From Streptomyces humicola (GTDB lineage Bacteria; Actinomycetota; Actinomycetes; Streptomycetales; Streptomycetaceae): a DNA stretch of 64,000 nt. The notes under the pieces were generated by a model. The model did no database searches. It was not told the origin of the DNA and saw nothing but the letters and a program-made list of their open reading frames with translations. Shown here in pieces: positions 34,973 to 43,051 of the stretch (positions are counted from its first letter, which is position 1; every line of letters begins with the position of its first letter). The position numbers and the translations under genes are program-made. The stretch spans positions 124,001 to 188,000 of the forward strand of contig NZ_JANFNG010000010.1 of assembly GCF_024436035.1 (NCBI RefSeq), given 5' to 3'.

Positions 34973-36094
34973 ATGGAATCCTTCGAACGCGCCCGGCTGG
35001 ACGCCTACTTCGCCAAGATCACCGCCCAGTTCACCCCCGATGAGCAGGTGACATCCTTCCTGGTCACGCACCTGCTGCCGGAGCGGCCTGCTTTCGTCCG
35101 CGCGGTCGGCACTCTCACCCGGCTGCGAGCGGTGTTGCCCAAACCGAAATCGATCAACACCGCTGCCCGGCGAGAGGTTGAGAAGACCATCCCGGTCGAC
35201 GAGCTCTCCCGCGAGTTGTTCAGCGACCCTGATACCTCGCTGGACTACATCGAGTCCCGGGCTGCCGCCGAGCCGATCGTGCTGCTGGACGTCGGTGGCT
35301 ACTTCGCACCCGTCCTGGCCGATCTGCACGGACGCTTCTCCGGCCGCCTCCTTGGCGTGGTCGAGGACACCGAGAACGGCCACCGCCGCTATGCCGACCT
35401 CGACAAGCTGCCCTGCCCGGTGACCTCGGTCGCCCGCTCGCCGCTGAAGGACCCCGAGGACTTCCTCGTCGGCCAGTCCGTGGTCTTCTCCACCGAGGCC
35501 GTCATGCGCGGCCGCGGTGACATCCTCCACGGCCGCCCCGCCCTGGTGATCGGCTTCGGCAAGCTCGGCTCCTCCATCGCCCGGCTGCTGCACGCCAAGG
35601 GCGTCCAGGTCACCGTCTTCGACATCGACCCCGTCCGCCGCACCCAGGCCCTCTCCCAAGGCTTCACCGTCGCGCGTGACCGCGAGAGCGCGCTCACCGG
35701 GGCCGGGCTGGTGCTCTGCGCGACCGGCGCGATCGCCCTGCGGGGCGAGGACTTCCCCCACCTGCGCAACGGCGCCTACGTCGCCACCGTCACCTCCAGC
35801 GAGGACGAACTGGAACTGAACGGACTCCCGGAGGTCTACACCCGCACGATGGTCGGCGAGCACGTCACCCGCTACCAGACCACCGGCCACTACTTCTACC
35901 TGGCCAACGGCGGAAACGCCGTCAACTTCCTGCACGGCGCCAGCGTCGGGCCATTCATCTTCCTGATCCAAGCCGAAATACTCGCCTCGATCAGGATGCT
36001 CACCCGCGGCGACCTCGCCCCCGGCATGCACAAGGTCCCCGCGGCCGACCGAGCCGCCATCGCGGCAACCTGGCTCAACTACTTCAACAGGTGA
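34973..36094 (+). CDS. NAD-binding protein related to S-adenosylhomocysteine hydrolase
   Basis: 373 aa. The C-terminal half is a Rossmann domain (about 190-300) with VIGFGKLGSSIARLLH and TVFDIDPVRR, and a further CATGAIALRGEDFP segment, as in AdoHcy hydrolase and similar NAD enzymes. The N-terminal substrate half is not closely like true AdoHcy hydrolase, so it may act on a different, nucleoside-like substrate. ATG with GAGGGA upstream. Its stop overlaps the GTG of the NUDIX gene (GTGA). Probably part of a small-molecule pathway with WbqC and YdcF. Confidence 0.75.
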   Translation: MESFERARLDAYFAKITAQFTPDEQVTSFLVTHLLPERPAFVRAVGTLTRLRAVLPKPKSINTAARREVEKTIPVDELSRELFSDPDTSLDYIESRAAAEPIVLLDVGGYFAPVLADLHGRFSGRLLGVVEDTENGHRRYADLDKLPCPVTSVARSPLKDPEDFLVGQSVVFSTEAVMRGRGDILHGRPALVIGFGKLGSSIARLLHAKGVQVTVFDIDPVRRTQALSQGFTVARDRESALTGAGLVLCATGAIALRGEDFPHLRNGAYVATVTSSEDELELNGLPEVYTRTMVGEHVTRYQTTGHYFYLANGGNAVNFLHGASVGPFIFLIQAEILASIRMLTRGDLAPGMHKVPAADRAAIAATWLNYFNR

Positions 36095-36642
36095 TCGACT
36101 TGGCCATCACGGCAGACCACATCCGCACAACCCTCGGCGACTACCTCGACGAGCACCCGGAGGAGAAGGACAGCCTCGCCCCGGTCGTCGAGCTGCTGGA
36201 CGCCGGAGCCGACCTCACCAGCCGCAAGGAGTTCCGCGGCCACGCGACCGCCGGCGCGATCCTCGCCGGTCCGGACGGACGCATCCTGCACATCCACCAC
36301 CTCGCCCTGGACAAGTGGCTCCTGCCCGGCGGGCACCTCGAACCCCAGGACGAGACCCTGCTGGACGCCGCCCGGCGCGAGCTGACCGAGGAGACCGGCA
36401 TCCCCACCGAGACCGTCACCCCTATCAGTGATCGTCCCGTCCACATCGACGTTCACCCCATCCCCGCCAACGACGCCAAGGGCGAACCGGACCACCAGCA
36501 CGTCGACTTCCGGTTCCTCTTCCGCACCACTGCCGACGTCCGCCAGCTGCAGACCGAAGAGGTCACCGACGCCGCATGGCGGGATGTCGACACCCTCGGC
36601 GACGACCGCCTCCGGCACCGCGTTGCCCAGGCACTTCGCTGA
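36091..36642 (+). CDS. NUDIX hydrolase
   Basis: 183 aa. The Nudix box is visible as GGHLEPQDE, TLLDAARREL and TEETGI (G-x5-E-x7-REL-x-EE-x-G). It hydrolyses nucleoside diphosphates linked to another group; the substrate is unknown. Translation from GTG is coupled to the AdoHcy-hydrolase-like gene. It is the last gene of the plus-strand string of cargo 1, and a terminator follows. Confidence 0.9.
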   Translation: MIDLAITADHIRTTLGDYLDEHPEEKDSLAPVVELLDAGADLTSRKEFRGHATAGAILAGPDGRILHIHHLALDKWLLPGGHLEPQDETLLDAARRELTEETGIPTETVTPISDRPVHIDVHPIPANDAKGEPDHQHVDFRFLFRTTADVRQLQTEEVTDAAWRDVDTLGDDRLRHRVAQALR

Positions 36643-36652
36643 CGTTCGAGCC

Positions 36653-36690
36653 GGCCGCCCCTGCGCTGCCCCGAGCGCGCAGGGGCGGCC
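36653..36690 (+). terminator. Terminator after the NUDIX gene
   Basis: GGCCGCCCCTGCGC (36653-36666) and its complement (36677-36690), a 14-bp stem with a 10-nt loop, begin 10 nt after the stop. Confidence 0.72.
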
Positions 36691-36723
36691 TCCCATGTCA
36701 GAGTCCCGCGCGAACATGGGCCC

Positions 36724-37314
36724 ATGACTGACAGCCTCGCGTTGCATCCCCTGCAGATCCCGGACTGTCTCCACTCGGTCGGCCCCGGATGGCAGCCCCT
36801 GTTGATGCGGCTGCACAAGCAGCTGAAGGCCCTGGCCAGCGACTACCGCGTCGAAGACGTCAAGGAGAAGTTCGGCGGCCTGCGCGTCCGCGTTGCCGAC
36901 CGCTTCGACGCCGACGGCGAGTTCGACGGCGACTGGGCCGATGCGTCCAGTCCGCTGATCCGCGCGGCAGAGGCCATGTCCCAGACGATCTGCGAATTCT
37001 GCGGAGCCCAAGGCCAGCCCCGATCACGCGGAGACCGAGACGGCGGGTGGATCAAAACCGTCTGCGAACGGTGTCACCCGATCCGCCGGCCTGGAGCCAT
37101 CCCAGCGACCTTTTCCCCGGAGGAGCAGTGCGCCATCGCTGACCACGCCGACGAGCTCGGCCTATCCGTCATCCAGTACATTCGCCAGACAGCAGCGAGC
37201 AAGGCGACGCAGTGGCAACGCGAACGCGACGGCCTCCACGAGATCGCAGAACGGCGCGGGACGACCGTCGAGGAGATGCTGCAGCGCGGCTTCCTCATCG
37301 ACGACACACCCTGA
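36724..37314 (+). CDS. Hypothetical zinc-ribbon protein
   Basis: 196 aa of unknown function. The first part contains VEDVKEKFGGLRVRV, a block common in uncharacterised phage and actinobacterial proteins, followed by paired cysteines (CEFCG and CERC), probably one zinc site. The C-terminal half is helical (EEQCAIADHADELGLSV). Single gene between the cargo modules, with a weak RBS. The 256 bp after it show no gene. Confidence 0.6.
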   Translation: MTDSLALHPLQIPDCLHSVGPGWQPLLMRLHKQLKALASDYRVEDVKEKFGGLRVRVADRFDADGEFDGDWADASSPLIRAAEAMSQTICEFCGAQGQPRSRGDRDGGWIKTVCERCHPIRRPGAIPATFSPEEQCAIADHADELGLSVIQYIRQTAASKATQWQRERDGLHEIAERRGTTVEEMLQRGFLIDDTP

Positions 37315-37570
37315 CCACGGCGACCCCGCCATCGCCGCAGGGACCGAAGGGACTCACTACCCGAATCACGGCGACGCACCGCGCTCGCCGCCTGCCCGCC
37401 GGGCCTACACTGAACGGCGAAAGCCCCGGTGGACCGCTGACCTCCGTCGTCATGTCGCCGGGGCCAAGCCATGTCCGGCCCGTGCCTGGCCATCGCACAC
37501 GGCCTCGCGAACGCACCGGCACTGACAACACGCCCCGGAAGAAGCGGATGCCGCAGTTAGCAGGGGTAGA

Positions 37571-37873
37571 TCAGCTGGCGGCGTCGGCGTTAGGGTCACG
37601 AGCCACAAGAAGGTCACCAGGGGCGGAGTGGCGCGCGTGGGAGTACAGCTCGTCGAGCGACAGACCCAGCTCGGTGGCCAGGGCGGCGACGGTAAAGAAC
37701 TCCGGTGTCGTCGTGCGGCCCTTCTCGATACTCCGCACGGTCTCGACGGAGATCCCCGCGCTGCGGGCGACGGCCTCGGCCGAGCGTCCGGAAGCGCGAC
37801 GGGCCTGCGTCAGGCGGGAGGCAAGCCGTTGCCCGCGGTGCTGGGCGGCGGGATCGAGGCTCCTACGCGACAT
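37571..37873 (-). CDS. XRE-family controller-type regulator
   Basis: A 100-aa single-domain HTH protein (LTQARRASGRSAEAVARSAG, then SVETVRSIEKGRTTTPEF, then ALATELGLSLDELY), much like the controller (C) proteins of restriction-modification systems. Its ATG is at 37873-37871 without an RBS; TATACT (minus strand, 37886-37881) lies 7 nt upstream, predicting a leaderless mRNA. It diverges from the methyltransferase gene over a shared 26-bp palindrome to which it probably binds, repressing or timing both promoters. Confidence 0.82.
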   Translation of the reverse strand: MSRRSLDPAAQHRGQRLASRLTQARRASGRSAEAVARSAGISVETVRSIEKGRTTTPEFFTVAALATELGLSLDELYSHARHSAPGDLLVARDPNADAAS

Positions 37874-37875
37874 GG

Positions 37876-37901
37876 GTGTAAGTATACCTGTATAGTTACA
37901 C
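37876..37901. promoter_or_regulatory. 26-bp palindromic operator with two overlapping divergent promoters
   Basis: GTGTAA at 37876-37881 mirrors TTACAC at 37896-37901, and the TATA cores between are symmetric apart from two mismatched pairs. TATAGT (37891-37896) is a -10 box 6 nt before the methyltransferase ATG at 37903; TATACT on the minus strand is the -10 box of the regulator gene. Both start codons lie at about +1. It fills almost the whole 29-bp intergenic gap. Confidence 0.78.
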
Positions 37902-37902
37902 C

Positions 37903-39033
37903 ATGACGGTGATCGCGGCGGCTCCTTCCCCTAGCTGGCCTGAAGATGCACTGCGGCTCAACGCCGTCTGCCCGTACTACACGATGTTCCCGCTGGACTT
38001 CCCGCTCCAGCAGCTCGCCGCCCATCCCGAGGCCACCCGGGTGCTGGACCCGTTCTGCGGCCGGGGAACCACTCTGTACGCGGCCCGCCTGGCCGGGCTG
38101 CCGTCGGTGGGCATCGACATCAACCCGGTTGCCGCTGCTATCGCGCAGGCCAAGCTCATCCAGGCCACGCCGGGTGCTGTGGTCCGTCTCGCCCGGCAGA
38201 TCCTTGACGGCGGCCCGCGCGGTGAGGCCCCCGAGGGCGAGTTCTGGCAGTGGTGCTTCGAGCGCGAGACGCTACGCGAGCTGGTGACACTGCGCGAGGC
38301 CCTGCTGGAGATGACCACGCCGACAGCGGCGATGCTGCGGGCGGTCCTGCTGGGCATCCTGCACGGCCCGCGCAACAAGAACCTTCCGTCGTACCTCTCC
38401 AACCAGATGCCGCGTACCTACGCTTCCAAGCCCGCGTACGCGGTGAAGTTCTGGGCCAAGCGCGACATGAAGCCGGTGCGCATCCCGGCCCTGGAGGTCA
38501 TCGAGCGGCGGGCCAACCGTCTGCTGGATGCGTCCCCGCTAGCCCACGGCGGGAAGGTCTACCTGGGCGACTCCGTTGAGACCCTCGACGCCCTGCGGCA
38601 GCGCTTCGACCTGGTGGTCACCTCCCCGCCGTACTACGGGATGCGCACCTACGTGGCCGACCAGTGGCTGCGCTCATGGTTCCTCGGCGGGCCGGCGGAG
38701 GTCCCCTATGGCACGCACGGGCAGATCGCCCGCCAGCCGAACCAGGAGGCGTTCATCCAGGCCCTTGCCGAGGTATGGGCCGCCGCAGCCCGCCGTTGCA
38801 ACCAGGGCGCCCGGCTCGCGATCCGCTTCGGCGCCCTTCCCTCGGCCCGCACCGCCCCGGAGAAGATGCTGCTGGCCTCCGTCAAGGAGGCGAAGGCCGG
38901 GTGGGTCGTCAAGGAAGTCCGGCAGGCCGGCATTCCACCCAAGCGCACGCGGCAGGCCGAGCAGTTCGGCAAGGCGGGCTCTGCCATCGACGAGATTGAC
39001 CTCATCGCCGAACTGATCGGACTGCCCCGCTGA
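37903..39033 (+). CDS. Site-specific DNA methyltransferase (N4-cytosine or N6-adenine type)
   Basis: 376 aa. Motif I for S-adenosylmethionine is DPFCGRGTT (from residue 49), and catalytic motif IV is TSPPYYG (240-246). The SPPY form favours N4-cytosine, but N6-adenine is possible. The middle region (about 90-230) is probably for DNA recognition. No RBS; the -10 box is 6 nt before ATG, so the message is likely leaderless. It should protect host DNA from the NurA-like nuclease encoded next, if the module works like restriction-modification. A 123-bp gap with a small hairpin (GTAACC-CG-GTTAC region) precedes the next gene. Confidence 0.86.
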   Translation: MTVIAAAPSPSWPEDALRLNAVCPYYTMFPLDFPLQQLAAHPEATRVLDPFCGRGTTLYAARLAGLPSVGIDINPVAAAIAQAKLIQATPGAVVRLARQILDGGPRGEAPEGEFWQWCFERETLRELVTLREALLEMTTPTAAMLRAVLLGILHGPRNKNLPSYLSNQMPRTYASKPAYAVKFWAKRDMKPVRIPALEVIERRANRLLDASPLAHGGKVYLGDSVETLDALRQRFDLVVTSPPYYGMRTYVADQWLRSWFLGGPAEVPYGTHGQIARQPNQEAFIQALAEVWAAAARRCNQGARLAIRFGALPSARTAPEKMLLASVKEAKAGWVVKEVRQAGIPPKRTRQAEQFGKAGSAIDEIDLIAELIGLPR

Positions 39034-39156
39034 GCGGGTAACCCGGTTACTTCCCACAACTCCGTAACGGATCGTCAGTGCCTCGTGCCATGCTGTGGGG
39101 GCCATACGAGTGAACCACTCGCCTGTGACAGTCAGAGCGTGGTGTTGGGGAGAAGC

Positions 39157-40281
39157 ATGTTCGACGCGGACCAGATCAAGCAGCTCAAGCAACTGATCGG
39201 CGACCAGGTCGAAGCCGGCCGCGCGGAGCTGGACAAGCTGATCGAGCAGGCCCGCGTTATCGGCACCGGAGTGAAGGTCATCAAGCCGCGTGCGGCCACG
39301 TCGGTCGCGCTGATGGCCTCCGACGGCGGCAACAACAAGGTCGCCTTCAACCCCTTCTATCTCCAGGTCGTCCGCGTCGTGGACTCCAGTGGCAAGGAGC
39401 TGTGCCTGGAGGTCGTCTCCCCGATCTCCGACATCGAGGACCTGGGGCGGCGCCAGTTCGACGAAGACGGCAATCCGCGTACCGCCCTGGGCAAGTTGAT
39501 GAAGGGCCTGGGGGTGGAGAGGCTCAAGGATCTGTCGCCGATGTTGTCCGGCGACTCGCCCAGCTGGGTGCTCGTCTTCCGCGACCTGTGTGAGTGGGCC
39601 ACGCTCTACGACCTGATCTGCCACCGCGACTACGCGGTCGACACCCTCATCGTCCGTGACGGCTTGCTTCGCAGCAAGATCTTCTCCGGTGATCTGTTCG
39701 TGAAGATGGGGGAGCAGATCTACGAGGCCATCGAGCGGACCTGGCGCCGTGACCGACGCAAGGTGTGGCTGGTGGGACTCGCGAAGCGCACCCAGGTGCT
39801 GGAGTACTACCGGCTGGCGATCTCCCTGTCCGGTGTCTTCGATAACGGCGCCGCCTGCTTCGCCAAGGTGCCCTACGCCATGCTCGACCACGTCTACAAG
39901 TGGGAGGAGTACATCCGCGGCGTCGATGACACCACCTCCGGCGAGGACCCGAAGTTCAACTTCGGCTCGATGTACTTCGTCCGCTTCGGCCCCTACTCCG
40001 GCGACCCCATCTGGAGCGTGGACCTGATGTCCCGCCAGGACAAGGAGGCCCAGGCCATCTTCGGTTACCTGCAGGCCGACGCCGTCGCGGGCTTCCCTAT
40101 CCCGCTCTACCCCAACTGCATCCAGCAGGCCGACAGCTTCTCCCGCGTCGCCGACCTGGACCTGGACATCATCGAAGACCATCTCGTCGACGCCGTCCGC
40201 GACCAGGTCGGCGAGGACAAGGCCCCGGTCATCGATGCCCTGCGGCTGGCCTCTGATGTCGCTGCCCGCCGCTACGAGTAA
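39157..40281 (+). CDS. NurA-like nuclease
   Basis: 374 aa. It matches NurA nucleases in motif order: Asp56 in MASDGGNNK (metal), Asp168 in LIVRDGLLR (metal), Lys210 in LVGLAKRTQVL, and the C-terminal YPNCIQQADSF. NurA forms a ring with the hexameric ATPase HerA and degrades DNA ends; homologues with HerA have been implicated in phage defence. ATG 39157 has GGGGAG upstream. The HerA gene follows 42 bp later, which strongly supports the assignment. Overall similarity to archaeal NurA is remote and is judged from motifs only. Confidence 0.72.
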   Translation: MFDADQIKQLKQLIGDQVEAGRAELDKLIEQARVIGTGVKVIKPRAATSVALMASDGGNNKVAFNPFYLQVVRVVDSSGKELCLEVVSPISDIEDLGRRQFDEDGNPRTALGKLMKGLGVERLKDLSPMLSGDSPSWVLVFRDLCEWATLYDLICHRDYAVDTLIVRDGLLRSKIFSGDLFVKMGEQIYEAIERTWRRDRRKVWLVGLAKRTQVLEYYRLAISLSGVFDNGAACFAKVPYAMLDHVYKWEEYIRGVDDTTSGEDPKFNFGSMYFVRFGPYSGDPIWSVDLMSRQDKEAQAIFGYLQADAVAGFPIPLYPNCIQQADSFSRVADLDLDIIEDHLVDAVRDQVGEDKAPVIDALRLASDVAARRYE

Positions 40282-40323
40282 CGCACCCTGCCCGTCCCGA
40301 ATCCCGCGGAGTCACGAACCACC

Positions 40324-42546
40324 ATGAGCCTGTTCGAGCGCGACAAAATTGTCGGAACCTTCCGCGGCTTCGCAGAAAGCGGCATGGAGTTCCACGCTGA
40401 CCTCGTCCTGCCGCACCACGACGACTTCCAGAGCATGGCCATGCACGGCCAGTTCGTCCTTGTGCAGCTCGAACACGAGCGGGAGGCCATCCTCGGACGG
40501 ATCACCACCATTTCCTCCCAGGGGCGCCTCGTCTCTCCCATCGGAGAGGACTACGCCACCCGCGCGGTGCGCGACCAGCGCCCCATCCCCGACGAACTGC
40601 GCGAGCGCTACCTGAAGTACAAGGTCGACATCCGCATACTCGGCGTGCTCCGCCAGGAAGGCGACAAGCACATCTTCGTCCCCAGCCACCGCCGTCTTCC
40701 GCACGTCGGGGCTCAGGTCGCATTGCTGGGCGACGACTTGCTCGCCGAGGTTGTCAACGCCAACGACACCGACGACGGCGCGGTCCCCATCGGCTACCTC
40801 GCCTTCGGTGAGTTCGTCTATGCCGGCAACGACAAGCGCGTAGGCGACACCTCGTGGATGCAGATCCAGCAGCCCGCGATCATGCCGACCTTCCAGATCG
40901 GCAAGCTCGTGGCACGCCGCAGCTTCGTCTTCGCCCGCGCCGGCTTCGGCAAGTCCAACCTCGTCAAGCTGCTCTTCTCCGCCCTGTACGAAGACCAGCC
41001 GACGGTTCCGCGGCGCAACGGCGAAGCCCCGGTCGGCACGATCATCTTCGACCCCGACGGCGAATACTTCTGGCCCGACTTCAAAGGCCGCCCCGCCCTG
41101 TGCGACGTGCCGCACCTGCGCGACAAACTGGTCGTCTTCACCAACCGCAAGGGCCCCAGCGACTTCTACCAGTCCTTCGTCGTCAACGGCGTCAAGATGA
41201 ACATCAAGGAACTGCAGGCGTCCCGCGTGCTGGGCATCGCCCTGCCGCCGGAGAAGCAGGACCAGCAGAACGTCGTCAAGCTCAAGTCCCTCGACGGCCC
41301 CAAGTGGAGCCGGCTCGTCGACCTCATCCACCGTGAGAAGTACGGCGCAGACCGTGCCCAGGTCCAGGAGATCCTCAACCTCGATTCCGGCCAGGAGGCG
41401 GAGACCAACGCGGCGATCGGCAACATGACCCGCGTCGTCAACGCCCTGCACGACCCCGACAGCCAGCTGTTGAGCGCACTGAAAGACTGTCTGGCCCAGG
41501 GCAAACTGTGCGTCGTCGACATCTCTCAGATGCGCGGCTCACAGGGACTCCAGCTCGCCGGCGTCATCCTCGGCGACATCTTCGAGCACAACCAGAACCA
41601 GTTCACCGAGGCCGAACCGAAGTCGATCCCCACCATCGCCGTCATCGAAGAAGCCCAGTCCGTCCTCGGCGGCTCCTCCCAGAGCGAAGACGGCCCGTTC
41701 GTCTCCTGGGTCAAGGAAGGCCGCAAGTACGACCTCGGTGCCCTGCTGATCACCCAGCAGCCCGGCAGCCTCCCCCAGGAACTCCTCAGCCAGGGCGACA
41801 ACTTCTTCGTCTTCCACCTTCTCTCGCAGGGCGACCTCATCTCCCTGAAGAAGGCCAACGCACACTTCTCCGAAGACCTGCTCGCGACCCTGCTCAACGA
41901 GCCGCTCGTCGGCAACGGCATCTACTGGTCGAGTGCCCCCGGCACCGACCGCCACTCGCGCCCCTACCCCGTCTCCGTCCGTGTCCTCAGTTTCGAGGAC
42001 TCCTACGCGATGGCAGATCCCGGCTACAACACCCCGGCGCCCAAGAGCTTTGCCTCCCAGTCCCGTGCCTCCGTCGAGAAGCGACGCACGGAAGCGCGGG
42101 CTGCTTCTGCCAGCCTCGCCGCAAACCACCCTCAAGGCAGTACCGGGAACACCGGCGGAGACGACTTCGCGGTGGACGACAGCGCGATCGCGATCGTCCA
42201 CCTGCGAGACAGCAAGCCCGAGTTCCACAAACTGATCAACAGCGCCCGCGGCATCAAGTGGGGACACATCGCCCACATGCTGGCCGAGAAGGCACCCGAA
42301 TACGCCAAGCGGTCCGGATCCGACTTCGACTGGGGCAGGAGCCTGGTCAAGCAGGCACTGGATGAGTTGTACCCAGGACAGTGGATCACGGAAGCCCGTG
42401 AGGATGAGAAGAAGCCGGGCAATTTCCCCAAATACATCATGCTCAAGGAGCACGCTCCGACGAAGGAACCGACACCGGACATGGACGCGCCGCAGAGCGA
42501 CGCGCTGTTCGATGCCGAGCAGAGTGAGGAGGAACCCCCCTTCTAA
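40324..42546 (+). CDS. HerA-type hexameric ATPase
   Basis: 740 aa. An N-terminal HAS-barrel (about 5-150), then a DUF87-type ATPase with Walker A GFGKSN (207-212) and Walker B IAVIEEAQ (438-445). After about 550 it has an extra acidic, variable linker and C-terminal helical domain (DSAIAIVHLRD onward) not found in minimal HerA. It should translocate DNA into or through the NurA-like nuclease. It is not an FtsK/TraB conjugation protein: those features and a relaxase are absent. Confidence 0.84.
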   Translation: MSLFERDKIVGTFRGFAESGMEFHADLVLPHHDDFQSMAMHGQFVLVQLEHEREAILGRITTISSQGRLVSPIGEDYATRAVRDQRPIPDELRERYLKYKVDIRILGVLRQEGDKHIFVPSHRRLPHVGAQVALLGDDLLAEVVNANDTDDGAVPIGYLAFGEFVYAGNDKRVGDTSWMQIQQPAIMPTFQIGKLVARRSFVFARAGFGKSNLVKLLFSALYEDQPTVPRRNGEAPVGTIIFDPDGEYFWPDFKGRPALCDVPHLRDKLVVFTNRKGPSDFYQSFVVNGVKMNIKELQASRVLGIALPPEKQDQQNVVKLKSLDGPKWSRLVDLIHREKYGADRAQVQEILNLDSGQEAETNAAIGNMTRVVNALHDPDSQLLSALKDCLAQGKLCVVDISQMRGSQGLQLAGVILGDIFEHNQNQFTEAEPKSIPTIAVIEEAQSVLGGSSQSEDGPFVSWVKEGRKYDLGALLITQQPGSLPQELLSQGDNFFVFHLLSQGDLISLKKANAHFSEDLLATLLNEPLVGNGIYWSSAPGTDRHSRPYPVSVRVLSFEDSYAMADPGYNTPAPKSFASQSRASVEKRRTEARAASASLAANHPQGSTGNTGGDDFAVDDSAIAIVHLRDSKPEFHKLINSARGIKWGHIAHMLAEKAPEYAKRSGSDFDWGRSLVKQALDELYPGQWITEAREDEKKPGNFPKYIMLKEHAPTKEPTPDMDAPQSDALFDAEQSEEEPPF

Positions 42547-42575
42547 GCTCGTTCCACTGTCGAGGAAGGAGGGTC

Positions 42576-42908
42576 ATGACCGCCAGCAACCGCAGCACCC
42601 CTCTGACTCGGGCCGAGAACGACCTTCTCCAAGCCCTCTCAGTCCGGTGGGCGATGCACATCCTGCTCGCTCTCCGCGCTTTCGGTGATTCTGGGCGATT
42701 CAGCGAGATCCAGGAACGCGTCCCCGGGATCTCGAACCGTGTGCTCTCCGGGCGCCTTGCCGACCTGGAGAGCAACGGGCTGGTATCCCGCGATGTGGCG
42801 GCAACCCGGCCGGTCACCATCATCTACCGGCTCACCGGCCATGGTCAGCAAGTAGCCGGTGTCCTGACCCGTCTGCGCGAGGTAGCCGAGAGTTCACTCG
42901 ACACGTGA
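42576..42908 (+). CDS. HxlR-family winged-helix regulator
   Basis: 110 aa. RWAMHILLALRAFGDSGRFS, ERVPGISNRVLSGRLADLE and RPVTIIYRLTGHG are the typical HxlR wHTH blocks. The N-terminal cysteine used by some redox-sensing members is absent. ATG with AGGAAGGAGGG upstream, 29 bp after the HerA stop and co-directional, so it may be part of the defence operon. The 143 bp between its stop and the element boundary hold the right end of the element and no gene. Confidence 0.85.
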   Translation: MTASNRSTPLTRAENDLLQALSVRWAMHILLALRAFGDSGRFSEIQERVPGISNRVLSGRLADLESNGLVSRDVAATRPVTIIYRLTGHGQQVAGVLTRLREVAESSLDT

Positions 42909-43013
42909 TGTACGTCACTCGCTGGGAGTGCCTTGATGTCTCACCGAGGCTGCCGAGATGCATGCCTCGTGCAACCTTGCCGTCGTGCAACATCGAGGGC
43001 TGAGCTTGCACTG

Positions 43014-43051
43014 CATGTCTCATGAGACATGCGAATTGTGGAGAACGCCTG
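43014..43051 (-). repeat. Right end of the element
   Basis: Read inward on the minus strand it runs CAGGCG, then TTCTCCACAATTCGC, then TGTCTCA, matching the ordered blocks of the left end. An 18-bp perfect palindrome, CATGTCTCATGAGACATG (43014-43031), sits on the TGTCTCA block; another TGTCTCA lies near 42935. CGCCTG (43046-43051) is the probable right core. Confidence 0.58.

Larger units (their letters stand above)
24655..43051. mobile_element. Tn554-like tyrosine-recombinase-trio element in comEC (18.4 kb)
   Basis: The interval carries three overlapping tyrosine recombinase genes and a TnpC/DUF6262-like gene at its left end, two cargo modules, and no conjugation, replication or phage genes. 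Its removal restores comEC exactly. Both ends read, inward, TTCTC, then a TTC about 10 nt further, then TGTCTCA some 20 nt from the boundary (24675-24681 on the left; the complement at 43023-43029 on the right), which are probable recombinase binding sites. No target duplication is seen. The left limit is fixed by the comEC frame; the right limit could be placed up to 6 bp differently depending on how the core is assigned. Confidence 0.88.

Noticed and set aside
37571-42908. Assignment of the methyltransferase/HerA module to BREX or DISARM
   Set aside because: The hallmark genes of those systems (PglZ, BrxC; DrmA, DrmB, PLD nuclease) are absent.
24655-43051. Element read as an integrative conjugative element, with the 40324 ATPase as a TraB/FtsK translocase
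   Set aside because: There is no relaxase, replication initiator, excisionase or spore-transfer gene; the ATPase has a HAS-barrel and a NurA-like partner, fitting HerA.
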